Assembly: GCA_023052935.1 (NCBI GenBank)
Contig: CM041292.1
Location: 43,050,139-43,114,138 of the forward strand
DNA length: 64,000 nucleotides
Source of the DNA: Piezodorus guildinii
Taxonomy: Eukaryota; Arthropoda; Insecta; Hemiptera; Pentatomidae
Reading direction: 5' to 3'
This document shows positions 37,669 through 49,205 of this stretch, piece by piece. Position numbers and translations under genes: made by a program. Each line of letters starts with the position of its first letter. Within the stretch, counting starts at the first letter, position 1. Under the pieces are notes generated by a model. The model had not been told where the DNA came from, made no database searches, and saw only the letters and a program-made list of their open reading frames with translations.

Positions 37669-38899
37669 TTTTTTTTTTTTTCGTTGCTGTTATTTTGGAG
37701 GAGGAAAGGTACATTAACTAATTTTCCCCTCCTGCGTATCCTCCACTGCTTAATTTATTAATGAATTATTAACTTCATTTAGTAATGATATTAGTAATGG
37801 TCAGCCTTTTCTATATACTCTTGGCTCTCCAATTAAAAATGACGTTTAGAAATTAAAAATGATTAGTGACTAATTTTTTTTTTGAGTTATTTTTTGTTTA
37901 AAGCTTTTGTAAATGCGAGCCTGATTATTGTTTCCGACTAAAGTATTCATGAAAAGTAATTATGACAACGGAAGCAAATAACAATTAATAAATTCAAATT
38001 CAATTGAATGCTCTTTAAAACAGCAATTCAATGATGTTTGGAGCATTTTTACTTCATGCAGATAAACCATAAATTTTATCCCTGCAATATCTACAGAACC
38101 GTCTCTTTGGTCGAAAGAAATGTATAGAAACAGGATTGCAGAATTCTTTAAGTTTATTAACTCTGCTCATTACAACGTTAGCGATAATAGAGTATAGTAG
38201 CAGTGTATTGTAGAGTTTTTGAGTTATTAATATAAAAAACATTTTATAAGTCTGGTGAATGATTTATAACGAGTTCCATATTTTTTTTCTTTCTTTTTAA
38301 TGTTGAGGTTGCTGTTAATAAAAATTTAACAAATACTTGTACAAAGAGGGTGCACAGTAGTGAACACAATGATTGATACTTTACTTGGCGCATCCTTATT
38401 AATATTCAATAAATATAAAAATATAAAAGTTTTTTCACGACATTTCTAGCTCTCTTACTATCAAGAAAGTGGGATTGGATGTAGGGATGAGGTATCGGAA
38501 GCAAAAGATCGATATTTATATTTTAAAGTGATTTTTATCGACACCAATATAATCTTGGCACAGAAATATCGATATTAGTAAATATTAAAATCACTTGCAA
38601 ACGAAATAAAAAAACTAAAAAAAACATAGTAGATATACTGCTATTGCTGTACATTAACTTAATATAACGAATATCATAATGATCTTGACACTAAAATTAC
38701 ATTAAATATATCTAATTGGCAAATAAGTAAAACATTGGAAAATTATTCGTTCCATAATATTTAATATTAGCAATATTTACGTTTACAGAGCATATGAGTG
38801 CAATAAAATATTATAATATCGTTATTTATTTTATAATCATAATACTGACTTATATTAATATTTAATTTGAATTGGATAGTTGTATTATCATCTGATTGC
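37669..38899. other. AT-rich stretch, nothing recognised
   Basis: No matching repeat or coding segment. Short open frames have no family resemblance. Confidence 0.35.
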
Positions 38900-39420
38900 T
38901 CCATCTTATTTCCAGAGGCCTCGGAGGATTATTAGGAAGGAATATGATGCGAGGATAGAAACTTATGGGTTAGAACGGGAACGGAGTTTGTCATGGAAGG
39001 AGAGATACTTGGTTTGGTCTAGATCAACAATATATGGACCCTTAAGGTTATTATGGATGAGTTTATTTTTTACAAAGTTGGGAGCGTTGAGGATTTTATG
39101 AAGTAATTGTAATCATTGAGTACGAGAGGAATTCGATGGTTTAGTAGAGCCATAAAGCTCAGTTCCGTAAGTCCAGGTTGCCTTATTATAGTCATGTAGA
39201 TGAGCGTTTTGTAGTTAGTAGGAAGGTTTGAGCGTTATTATAGTAAGTGCGGAAATAACAGAAAACGGCGAGCAGTTTCTTGTTGTTTCAGTCGTGAATG
39301 AGGATTCAAAGTTCGACGTTTGACAAGATGAAGACGAAGGTATTACAACTGTTTAAAAGGAACTTGAGGAAAGCATACTGTATTGCAGGAACTTATAAAT
39401 TTAATTCGCATTTTACAATA
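38900..39420 (-). pseudogene. Jockey-like ORF2 C-terminal remnant
   Basis: A minus-strand peptide reads TLIYMTIIR, then TWTYGTELYGSTKPSNSSR. The same segment is LIYITIVRHIWTYGIELWGS at 61 kb and LIYKTILKPIWTYGLELWGT in the intact jockey at 49 kb. Several frameshifts. Probably the same subfamily as the 61-kb remnant. Confidence 0.78.
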
Positions 39421-39851
39421 TTGATGTTACATCAGCTATTAGATATCGGCTGTTATAGAATAATAGTTTTGTGAGGGTGGGAGTATTATTAAAATGTAAA
39501 AGTGGCCGTAAGAGACCGTAGTGGCCCGCTTTCTACCCCCGGTTTAAAGGTAAATCGTGCTGCCCCCTGTGGGAAAGCTCGGATAACAATAGGGATCTGA
39601 TTTAGTACACTCCTCTCCTCTCCTGCGATTTATAGCTCCCACTGCCTCCTCTATCTGCCTCTCCACTCTTTTATTTCCATCGTCTCTTTGTGTCTGTTAT
39701 TTTTGATAATATTATTGACGATATTATAAGCTCGTTGGAATAATAAATGGAGTGTTTTTTTAAGGATTATAATGATAAAAGTAAATAGTCCAAGCCAAGT
39801 ATTGCTTTAACAGAAATTAGTTTTTCTCTACATATATCTGGTAGGAAGCGG
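39421..39851. other. GC-richer unique patch
   Basis: Positions about 39490-39680 (for example GTGGCCCGCTTTCTACCCCC and GCTGCCCCCTGTGGGAAAGC) are less AT-rich than the flanks, have no ORF, and match no repeat in this window. Nature unknown; compare the islands further right. Confidence 0.35.
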
Positions 39852-39925
39852 CGTGGTCTCGTGGATAGAGCACTAGTCTACTGTTCTCCGGGGTCCTGGA
39901 GACTGGAGTCTCCGAGTTGTTAAAT
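39852..39925 (+). mobile_element. tRNA-like SINE head
   Basis: GGAAGCGGCGTGGTCTCGTG, then GATAGAGCACTAGTCTACTG and CTGGAGTCTCCGAG. The A box is TGGTCTCGTGGATAG and the B box is degenerate. It resembles the minus-strand SINE at 32020-32212. No full cloverleaf closes, so it is not a tRNA gene. Confidence 0.55.
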
Positions 39926-40954
39926 AATTTCAATGATTCTTTTTTCATTTTGTCTAAAATTTAATTCTCTATCAAATTTTTGGTATTCATTTATTTAATA
40001 ATTAGGACAAACGGATTTCCTTTTATTCGTTATACGGAGTCTACGTATCTTGAAACGTAAGCTCTCAAATTTTGAAGGGAGGTGACTTTGTTTTTGTTTG
40101 TTGGTGGATTACAAAGGTTCATTATTGAAAATAATAAACCAAAAAGTATTATAAGAAACGCATATTTCTCTGTAGTGTTCTGCTAAAATAGCACAAAACA
40201 TTGATCAAATTATGATGAAAATATGAAGATGCGTGATAAATAAATGCAAAGTGCACCTTCCCTAATAATTTGAGCAATATGTAGAATTAGTGGAACATTC
40301 AGATTTCATTTAACACTAAAAATGCAAACATTAATCTATCATTTATATTAGGAATTGTCTTTGAGTTTGCCATATTCTAGGAAATAAAAAAAAAAATTAA
40401 TTTTTATTTTTTGTGTTTTCTTCAATGGCCATTTATACATATAAACCAAATTCCATTACAATACATTGCTTTTTCCTAAAGTTTTAAACATTTTATCACA
40501 ATTCCATTGTGTAAGTTTTCGTGAAAAAGTAGCCTGCAGTTACTTTTCGGTAGGAGAGTGCGAAACGGTGCCGAGTTCAAAGGGTAAAGGCATATTTTCC
40601 GATTTCTTGTAATTTAATTTTGTTGCTTATTTATATAATTTAATTAATTTTCCATTTTATATTATAACATTGTTTATTTGTATATATTTATATACATTTA
40701 GTTTAGAGTTTAATTTAATTCGTACTACTTTACTTGATTCAATGAAAAATATCTATCAAGTATGATTTCCTGACAACCGCATCTACTAAACTTATAGAGA
40801 ATATGTATTATGAAAAAAAAAAAAAAAAAAAAAAAAAATTCGGTCGAAAAAATTATGGATATAACTGAAAAAAGTATAGAATATGCTATTATACAGATCG
40901 ATAATAATTTCCTATAAGTAACTAATTTACACTCAATCATAATTTCCGTTGATT
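39926..40954. other. AT-rich stretch with an A run
   Basis: A pure A run of about 27 nt lies at 40813-40839. It could mark a retroposed 3' end, but no element was recognised upstream. Confidence 0.4.
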
Positions 40955-41050
40955 ATAGGTGGAATAATCAGGAATCAGTCATTTTTTGAATTTTTTTAAT
41001 TTTGCCAACGTTTTGGCTCAAGCTTGTGAGCCATCATCAGGGCTACAAAC
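40955..41050 (-). mobile_element. Penelope-type hammerhead relic
   Basis: On the minus strand from 41043: GCC-CTGATGA-T-GGCTCA-CAAGCT-TGAGCC-AAAACGTT-GGC (to 41004). CTGATGA is intact, the six-base stem II is perfect, and the GAAAC box reads AAAAC. Downstream comes CAAAATTAAAAAAATTCAAA. Helix I can form from GCC/GGC. Confidence 0.65.
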
Positions 41051-41256
41051 ATCAGAACAAAAGAGATACACATTAATATGATAATGAAAATTTTCTTTTT
41101 ATGTAGTGACAATTATAACATTTAAAATAAAACAGAAAATATACCAACATACTTAAATATTATAGATACAAATAATGATAATATGACACATAATCTGATG
41201 ATAATAAGCATAAAAACATTTTTACAAAATTTTATACTTTAATATAGAAGTAAAAA

Positions 41257-41288
<32 letters not shown>

Positions 41289-41900
41289 ACATACTGAGCC
41301 ATGTCCAAGCATAAACTGAGGAAAACCATAAACATAGGTAGTATAGGGAGGGGTTCATGCAAAAATCCTGAAGGTTTTCCCCTCTTAGTGTAAATACTAC
41401 AGCTTATCTTTGTTTTTTAAAAAGTTTTACAAAATTATTTCCGTTGATTGTTTTTTAAACTCGCGATGACTTACAAAGAAATCTAATCATTAGTTAAAAA
41501 TAGAAGACATGCCTAACAACATCCGCAGAAGGCTGAGAAGGAGTTGGATGAGAGATAAAAAATAGAAAATCAAGACTGAAGAATAGCCACTGGGTAATTC
41601 TCTTCCTCATGCCTGACACGACTTTTTATTATTGTACCACATTTTTCCAGATCTCATTCGCTGGTTGTTTATAATTAACAGTTGTGAATTTAAAAAAATA
41701 AAGAGAAAAAATGATATTAAGATAAATAAATATTAAAGAAGATTCCATGTATGAGTTGATTCCTTAAAATAATTTTTAAAAAACCCTCTTTTGAAAATAA
41801 AGCAATACACAATTCAAAGGAAAATGGAATATGACCGCCGCTAATTTCAAAAATCAATATTTCTGCTAATTCTGAACCTATTGCAATGTTTCTTTTTTTA
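41051..41900. other. Unassigned, with a short TA tract
   Basis: A run plus (TA)n at 41253-41286. No gene or matched repeat elsewhere. Confidence 0.35.
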
Positions 41901-42240
41901 TTTTGTACGAATCTATTGATAAACTTTTTTTGTTTTTGTTTATCACGCTTTATTGATTCTAAAACTCGATACATATTTTTCTCTAACTTCAAAAATAACT
42001 GTTTATGATCATATTCAAGGTATAATTTCAATTTTTTCTTTTATTTCTTCTCTTTTTTATGAGTATTTTCGATTTTTGGGGTTAAAAACACTAATTATTT
42101 TTTTCTCTATCTTCTAAAATAACTGTGTTACAAGCGTATATATACACAAGTTTTTTGTTTATCACCCTTTACTGAATCTAAAATTCTCTTCACATTTTTC
42201 TCTATCTTCAAAAATAACTCAGTTATGGGCATGCATATTC
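41901..42240 (-). repeat. Interspersed repeat family G, inverted copy or copies
   Basis: Minus-strand TGAAGATAGAGAAAAATGTG, then AAGAGAATTTTAGATTCAGT and AAAGGGTGATAAAC (about 42215-42155) match the family start at 7361. A second degenerate copy lies at about 42000-41940. Two fragments side by side suggest an internal duplication. Confidence 0.6.
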
Positions 42241-43189
42241 ATGGGTACTGTAGAAATATAGTTGCATGGAAAAAACTGAAAAATTTCATGGAATAGTAGT
42301 ACATCTGGTATTTTCCTAATTTCATTTGTGCGTTTTGGGTTATTGTTTTTTTTTTTAAATATTCATTGTTCTTCAGATGGTCTCTATTCTGTTTTCTTAT
42401 TGTACTTGTGAAATTTATTGCATATGATACCTTTATTTCTTAATTCTTTTCTTCTATCTGTACGACTAAATTGGTGAAATATCAGCAGGTCTATAAGTTG
42501 TTTTTCGTTATTTTAGGTAATCGGCTTCTTGCGGGAATGTTCCTTTTCCGTCTTCACAGTTATTATCTCTCTTACTTGATTAATTGAAATCTTTACCAGA
42601 GGTTTATGTTTTCGGCGGCATCCACGCTCATACGCCGAAGGCTATCTACGTTTGAAATAATAATATTTATAAATTGTCTTGCCATATCCGTAACAGCCGT
42701 TAGATACTAAGCTATCTATATTCTTCAATAATGTTTTAGTATTTAAATAATTGTTTTATTCTAAAATTTATAAATTGTCGACGTTTTGAGTTTGAAATTT
42801 GTTTAAATGGAAAATTGGGTAATTTTCCTTTCTCCATTTAATTAAACTTAGTGATGTGATATGTTATTAGGAAGGTACTGTATAAAGTACTATGTATTAG
42901 GAAGGTAATTCTAACCGAAATATTACCACTCCAGATGTAGAAATTTGCCTTAATAATTAAAGTTGGAGGCTTGGAGGCTATAATATCTAAAGGAAACAAA
43001 ATTAAATAGATTGAGCTATTGGGAAAATCTAGGCAAAAAATTCAGTAAGCAGCAGTTCAAGTGAAAAGTTGAAAAACGCGATAGATGGCTTACTGCCTTG
43101 TCTATCTGTGCTTTTATTGTATAAAAAATTAGAAAATAGAAGAAATTCAATAGTGTTTTTAACTAAAAAACCGCGAATAGAGAGAAATT
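42241..43189. other. Nothing recognised
   Basis: AT-rich; short open frames only. A minus-strand frame near 43029-43241 may include the 3' end of the adjacent LINE. Confidence 0.35.
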
Positions 43190-44400
43190 CCGATTTGGAT
43201 TTGCTGCTCAATTTCGCAGAGTTGCTATGCGTACACAGCATACCACATCAATCCTGAAGACAATTTTTAAGGTACAAATAGAGGGAGATTCTGCCAAATA
43301 GAAACACTTGGACATATCGATGTGCTTCTTGGACAAATCGAGCCTAGCCTCAATATATATGGTGATGCAGGATTCCCAGTGAGCCCAGGCCACGTTTTGT
43401 AACTGTTTTCTTTCGAGTCCATACCTCTCCAAAAATGATCCATTATCTACTGGGATGGTCCCCCTGCTTCCGACCCAAAGTCCCGTGACTGAAAATTTTC
43501 TTTCGCCAAACTCCTCGCGAAATTTTTCTTGTAGATAAGGAATACTTTTTGAGTAAATGCTTTCCTTCTCCTCTTTAATTCTTTTGCCTTGTTCCCTGTC
43601 ATTTGTCTCGTATCTGATAGTGGGATCCACTATCAGTGTTTCCTTTTCTGTGGTACTAAATGCCAAGATGTCCACAAATCTAGTTGATCCCTCGGTATCT
43701 AGGCAAAATACCTCTTGGAAACATTTGTATTTTTTCTTTTCCAACAGTTCTGCTATCTCCTTCTTCATGCGGTTGTGCCGGCGGGTAACTAGAAGCATGT
43801 TATGTGGACATTTACCCAACACGAGTGCAGGGGTTTCTGACTTGACCGCATCTGCGGCAGAGGGGTCCAACTGCTTCATTAACCTGGCACCTCGATCCCG
43901 GGATTCCTCGAAGTGGTGCGTAGTTCATGTTCAGTTTAAGTGCGTTGGTCCACTCCAACTCTGTAAGGATCCTTCGATCGAACATAAACCTATTACCGCA
44001 TGGGCTTGTTTTGAAATGGACCCCGCCTACGCCCTGCCACTTGCATTGCCTCCACTCCTCGAAAGACTTTTCTCTTAAGAACTGTCTTACTTTCTTTACA
44101 GTGAGAGGGGCATCCATAGTATTTCCTTCAATCTGCAATAGTTCGGTGCACTCGTGGATCTCCTCCGTTTAGTTTAAAATAGTTTGAAACAGGGCGTCTG
44201 TTACTCCGGCCAATCTTTGGGAAATCGCCCAATGCTGAAGAGGAGCTTTCCACAGACACCGCAAAAGCCCCAGACCTCTGTATCGTCGCGGCGACTATAG
44301 CATAGGGGAGCAGGAGTTGGCTGGCAATTCTACGATAGCCTTTATGCATCTTCGAATTATAACGTCTATCGCTTCAAGTAGAGATGGGCGCAGTTTTGTC
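43190..44400 (-). pseudogene. Restriction-like-endonuclease LINE (R2-type) C-terminal remnant
   Basis: Three minus-strand frames form one broken C-terminal region. The first (44349-44150) has RRIASQLLLPYAIVAATIQR and GDFPKIGRSNRRP. The second (44138-43860) has RQFLREKSFEEWRQCKWQG, NALKLNMNYAPLRGIPG and LCRRCG. The third (43840-43270) has ETPALVLGKCPHNMLL, RRHNRMKKEIAELL, STRFVDILAF, LIVDPTIRYETND and GSRGTIPVDN. LCRRCG plus LGKCPHN...RRHN is the CCHC-like finger, and VDI...VDPTIRYE fits a PD-(D/E)XK nuclease core. This matches the post-RT region of insect LINEs annotated as R2-like. Frameshifts at about 44140 and 43860 and the lack of any RT domain make it dead. Confidence 0.8.
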
Positions 44401-44474
44401 AGCGGTGCTGTCTGCAAGGGACAATAAAAAAGAGAAAAGAAATTGAAATTTTACCCATTAAATACGCCTATTAC

Positions 44475-45540
44475 TCATTTATGTTTGAAGTTAGAGAAAA
44501 ATGTGTAGAGAGATTTAGAATCAGTAAAGCGCGATGAACAGGAATAAAAAAAATATCTATATATTCATGCCACAAATTATAATAGATGTATGAAGTGACA
44601 ATGGTTGACTGTGTGTATATATGAGAGAAGTTGGTTCAGGGTGCAGTCAATTTAACACACATTTAAGCGTAAAAGGCCTTCTTCAGGGTGGTTGTGTGAA
44701 CTGATAAGGCGTCAGTCAATAACAATCAATAAGGTATCGTTCGGAGGTTGAAGAAACGATCTATTTTGTAATCGAGCACTGCGGCGAAGAGGTTGTTGGT
44801 TGTTATCTAGTGACCCCTGGGTGTTGGAAATATTGTTGTTGACTGACTCCTTCTCAGCTCACATAACCACCCTGAAAAAGGCCTATAATTTAGGCCGAAA
44901 CGTCGGCACCAATAAATTAAGTTTACGCTTAATTGTGTGTTAAATTGACTGTATCCTGAACCAACTTCTCTCATATAATAGATGTAATTCAATTAAAACT
45001 CGGTTATTATTGATGATAGAAAAAATTTTAAGGTGTTCCGGAATCTGGAAATTATATTTGAATGAAAATCGAAAGAAAATTAAATGGTAACGAAGTCAAG
45101 TATAAAATCGTTTGGTTTATTATTTCCAATAATAAACCTTTGTTATAGACAAAAGAAATAAAAAAATTACCTTCCCCCACTTTCCCTCCACCTTAAAATA
45201 TGAGGTTTTGCTCTTCAAGATACGTAGAACCGAATAACGAAACCTTTTACCCTAATTAATGAATAAATTTCCTACAAAATTAAAAAAGAATCATGAAATT
45301 GGTTCAGAACTAGCAAAGATATGGCGTTTTGAATATAGCAGTGATGACTTACCATTTTTATTGATTTATTATATATGTTATTTATTGCTTATCATATTAG
45401 TTAATTGCCTATTAACAGTTTTATAAAATGTTATACCCTGATATAGTTATTTGGAAATAATAAATTATTGTGTAATAATTTGTAGCGTTTTTTTGTTTTA
45501 ATTTTATAATTTATTAGTAAAATAAAGTATTGATTGATTG
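44475..45540 (+). repeat. Interspersed repeat family G, long copy interrupted by a Penelope-like insertion
   Basis: It begins TTAGAGAAAAATGTGTAGAG and TTTAGAATCAGTAAAGCGCG, and ends TTAGTTAATTGCCTATTAAC, TACCCTGATATAGTTATTTG and TTTGTAGCGTTTTT. Ends match 7361-7700. The middle holds the 44591-44973 insertion and extra unique sequence. Confidence 0.7.
44591..44973. mobile_element. 383-bp Penelope-like nonautonomous insertion with 13-bp target duplication
   Basis: The 13-bp repeat TATAATAGATGTA occurs at 44578-44590 and 44974-44986, exactly flanking it. The element has inverted ends of about 60 bp (ATATGAGAGAAGTTGGTTCA with AGTCAATTTAACACACA... mirrored at the right). The right arm carries CC-CTGAAAA-GGCC-TATAATTTA-GGCC-GAAACGTC-GGC at 44869-44907, a hammerhead-like core. 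The left arm on the minus strand holds CTGAAGA (44686-44680) but lacks the GAAAC half. No ORF. Confidence 0.75.
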
Positions 45541-45783
45541 ATCCATTTATTCATTATCGAAGGGAGCAGTTTATTTAGATTATATTTTAAGGAACAGATG
45601 TTTTTTATTACTGCTTAACTAAGAATATTTTCATGAGGTCGTGTTTTGAAAATATAAATTCAATTTTGGGTTTTTAGCCATGTATTTTCTATTTGATGAA
45701 CCATGTATTTTTTATTCTTATGCGTGACTTCAACCATAATCAACGATAATATAAATCAAATCTGGTGGAAATAATACAAAAAA

Positions 45784-46751
45784 TCTGGTGCGCGCAACAC
45801 ACTACTTTCACTTAACTCCGTTGTTAAAAAATCCATTCAAATAGTTTAAAAGAAAATTTAATTTCAATAGACACATGTGTTTTATTAAATAATCTATTAT
45901 ATATGATAATCAATTAGTTTTATCGGCTTTTCACTACTCTCCATTAACTTTTTCAATTTTGTGTGTAAGATAATAATTGGTCTAAAATCTTTAGCTTTCA
46001 AACGGTATATTATACGTCTACTGCATTTATGTTCAAATACACCAAAATTGCACAAAAAAACAAGTTTTTGGTCTTTTTTTCTTTTAGTAGGATATCGTGT
46101 TCGTTCAAATTATATATTTTTCCGTTTTATATCAGTACTAAATAGATGATATAGTTTATATCAAATATAGTAGATATTAAGATATCGGCATTTAAGCCCT
46201 GCCGATTTCTCTGTTTCACTTTTCTATCAGAATGAAACCTACATGATTTTAAAGCCCATTAAATTTTACATCGATATGGGGTGTTTAATCAAGTGAGACG
46301 TTTTTAGGAAATCGTAAAAAGGCGCTAAATGCGTAGTATAAAGTAGGCTATTTTGGTTCGCTGATTAGCTGATGGTTTATAGTTGTCTTAAATATGAATT
46401 TTCAATATTATATGAGTATTCGTTTTCGTGCTAGCCTTACGACACACAGACCTTTTTTTCATTTTTTCGTGACTCGTTTGGGACCAAACAACGTGTATTT
46501 CCGGTGAAAACTGAAATTCGAAAATTTCAGTAAGATAAAATAAGATTTCAGTCTTACAACAGATCTAAATAGAGCTATAAATGAAATTTGTTTCATATAT
46601 TAATTTCATGTATTAATTTTCAACGAACATGACATATTCATCTGTTTCATAAAAGTAATGTAATTAAAATGACATTAACGAGAGTATTATTAAAATAATG
46701 AAGGTAATCGTCCGAATAATATTTCATATATATAGGTAAGCGAAAGTAAAA
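45784..46751 (+). mobile_element. 0.9-kb repeat family, copy D (interrupted)
   Basis: It starts TCTGGTGCGCGCAACACACT, ACTTTCACTTAACTCCG and ends ATATAGGTAAGCGAAAGTAA. Internal blocks match copy B. It is broken after AAATTTCAG (46530) by sequence belonging to the inverted-repeat pair 46544-47968. Confidence 0.75.
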
Positions 46752-47968
46752 ATATAATGGATTATTTTCAGATAAGATGTGGATTTTGTCTATGTTATTT
46801 CAGATGAAAATTATTCGGACGATTACCTTCATGTCATGGAAATATGAAAATTACACCGAAAATGGCGGGTTTGTGTAAAATTAACGTATAATTTTTCGCT
46901 GAGGAAGCTGAAAGAGCGGTATGATTCCTGTTGGAGGGGGCGGCCATTGTGCAAGGCTCGGATGACACGGCCAGATTTCTATTCACGATCTAGGAGAAGC
47001 CAGATATATTATCTATTTCACAACGTGACCCAAGAGGCTCACAACCCATTGTGTCCGCCTTACCATCTACTTAATTATTATGCTCAAGTCTCCCGTTTTC
47101 CTTCAGCTATTTAGTTTAATGTTAAAACCCGTCTGATGCTCTAATATCTCTTCTCTACTCGAGATTGGAAACTACAGTAGTAGGAATAACCATCTAGGGA
47201 ATCCTAGATTTTTAAATTATATTCCACTAAATAAGGATGTTAATAATGACTTAAAAAATTATAGTAAACGATTAAAAAAATATTGTTTTTATATATTTAT
47301 TTTTTTTTAGCTAGCAAATTTCATGTAATAACTGACTGAAATAAGGAAACATTTATGGAATGCGGGACATGAAGGACATCTATCCAGTATCCCAAATGCA
47401 TGTCTCACTTTAGAAAAAAGTGTGCATTCCATTCCCTACTGTTTGAAAATAGTATAAGTCTCAACTGGACAACTTCGAAAATGTCTATTGTTCGAGATTA
47501 TTTCTGTTTAAAATGCCTATGATTTATCGTTTTTTCACGTGACCGCTTGACTTCTTTATAATTCATCCTCTATCTGAAACCTTTGTACAATGATAATTAT
47601 CATGCTTCATGTTACTAGCAATTAAAAAAATAGCACACTTTCTCTGGAAAAAAATTTGCGGCACTGTAAAAAAATGGCTTGACTTCGGTTTATTATTGGG
47701 TGTTATTTAAATATCATTCATTCATGTTTATTTATATTCATTGCCAACTGAATAGTCTAGGAATCTCAAGAAATTGAACAATAATTGGAAAAAAAATCAT
47801 TTTATAATGACTACTTCTTAAAGTATTTTACTAATAATCTCGTTAATGTCATTTTAATTACATTCTTTTTATGAAACAGATGAATAAATATGTCATGTTC
47901 GGTGAAAATTAATATATGAAGCAACTTTCATTTATAGCTCTATTTAGATCTGTCATAAGACTGAAATC
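46544..47968. mobile_element. 1.4-kb structure with about 150-bp inverted arms
   Basis: The left arm (46544-46696, GATTTCAGTCTTACAACAG...) is matched in reverse complement by 47824-47968 (...CTGTCATAAGACTGAAATC) with few differences. Between the arms lie a perfect 23-bp hairpin (46698-46720 with 46810-46832), a GC-richer patch (46860-47100) and unique AT-rich sequence. No ORF. It could be a foldback transposon or two oppositely inserted copies of one short element. Confidence 0.65.
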
Positions 47969-47971
47969 ATT

Positions 47972-48170
47972 TGGATTCACTCACAGCCTCTCCTCCGGGT
48001 ATGTGAGACCCGTCAGCCAACTTGTGGCCTCTTACAAAAATAGGCGTAGGGAGTGATGACACAACTATATAAAATATTAAGAAACAGTAGTGTATTCTCC
48101 CAGCAGATTACACAGGTTGGCCAGGAGTCCACACGGCCTTTCGCGCCACTGGAAAAAGAAGAAAAAAGAA
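47972..48170 (+). mobile_element. SINE body, copy 3 (headless)
   Basis: GGATTCACTCACAGCCTCTCC, GGTATGTGAGACCCGTCAGCC and GGCGTAGGGAG match copy 1 (4650-4735). The end, GAGTCCACACGGCCTTTCGC, GCCACTGG and an A-rich tail, resembles the tail of copy 2. The tRNA-like head is absent, so this is a 5'-truncated insertion. Confidence 0.8.
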
Positions 48171-48580
48171 GATTTCAGGCTTACTTCAAAATGACTGACT
48201 ATTGCTTTAAAGATTAATTCGTTCTTACTGATTTTAATATCCCAAGCGTTTACTCACTCTTCATTTATTTCGTGTATTTTTAGTCTTTTTTTACTATACA
48301 ATCTGATATTTCTAATAATTTAATATAATGTTTCTTTTTTTTTCAATTTTAAAGATAAATCATTTTGTTCCTCTTCTTTAACCTCTCATTACCGCAGAAA
48401 TATATCCTTCGAAGTATTACCTTCAGGAAGGGTTTCAGAGTACTTTCAATGCGAAATATTCTCTTAAATTTTTATGTTATTTATAATATTGAAAAAGAAG
48501 GTGCAGCTTCAGAACAGTTCAACAATCAAATTTCCTCTCTGCGAAAGGACGAAGTTAAGAGAGGATAACATGCTTTACTA

Positions 48581-48902
48581 ATGGATTCCTTAAGAGAAAA
48601 TTTGATGAACAAGCGCTGGGGCAAACTCCTCCTGGAGGAAGAACGGATACTGCTAGATTTGAAGAGAAGAGATGCTGTTGCCCGGTTCAAAATGATTACC
48701 GGCCATGACCACCACGCGAAGCACTTGCATCGGATCAGAGTGGTAGTCTCCACTTCGCTTCCTTTGTTCTGTTAATAGTGAAATGGATGCAGCGCATCTA
48801 GAAGTATAAGAGCTGAAACTCTCTCCAAATCGGAGTAGTATTGGGCAGCCAAATGCCTTATGGTGGAAGCCGAAATTGGAAGGCATAATTAAAAAAAAAA
48901 AA
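48581..48902 (+). pseudogene. LINE 3' end ending in poly(A)
   Basis: The plus frame MDSLRENLMNKRWGKLLLEE, then ERILLDLKRRDAVARFKMIT and GHDHHAKHLHRIRV resembles the RNase H/C-terminal end of an insect LINE ORF2 (family form ARFR..TGHD.LAKHLHRI). It is followed by a 3' UTR and an A-run at 48889-48902. 5'-truncated. It sits immediately beside the minus-strand jockey insertion. Confidence 0.72.
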
Positions 48903-49205
48903 TTATAATATCTCATATTTAATTTATATTCATGGAATTTTTTTTTTTTTTTTTGAACAATAACAATTTTTATTGAGAAAATTTTACAATCTGTCCCAAT
49001 TTGGACATTAATAGTAGTGCTGAATGACATCAAACATACTACATTCATACAATATTCACACAACATAAAATTACAATAAAATATATACACAATAATGAAT
49101 CAATACAAAAGTCAATAATTCACTTATACCTATATACACATACACACACTCATACATACATCACATTGAGTGGAGAATCTAGCCAGTGCTAGAACTCCAA
49201 TATAT

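Noticed and set aside
48526..48753. Minus-strand ORF of 75 codons
   Set aside because: Antisense shadow of the plus-strand LINE end LLLEEERILLDLKRRDA.
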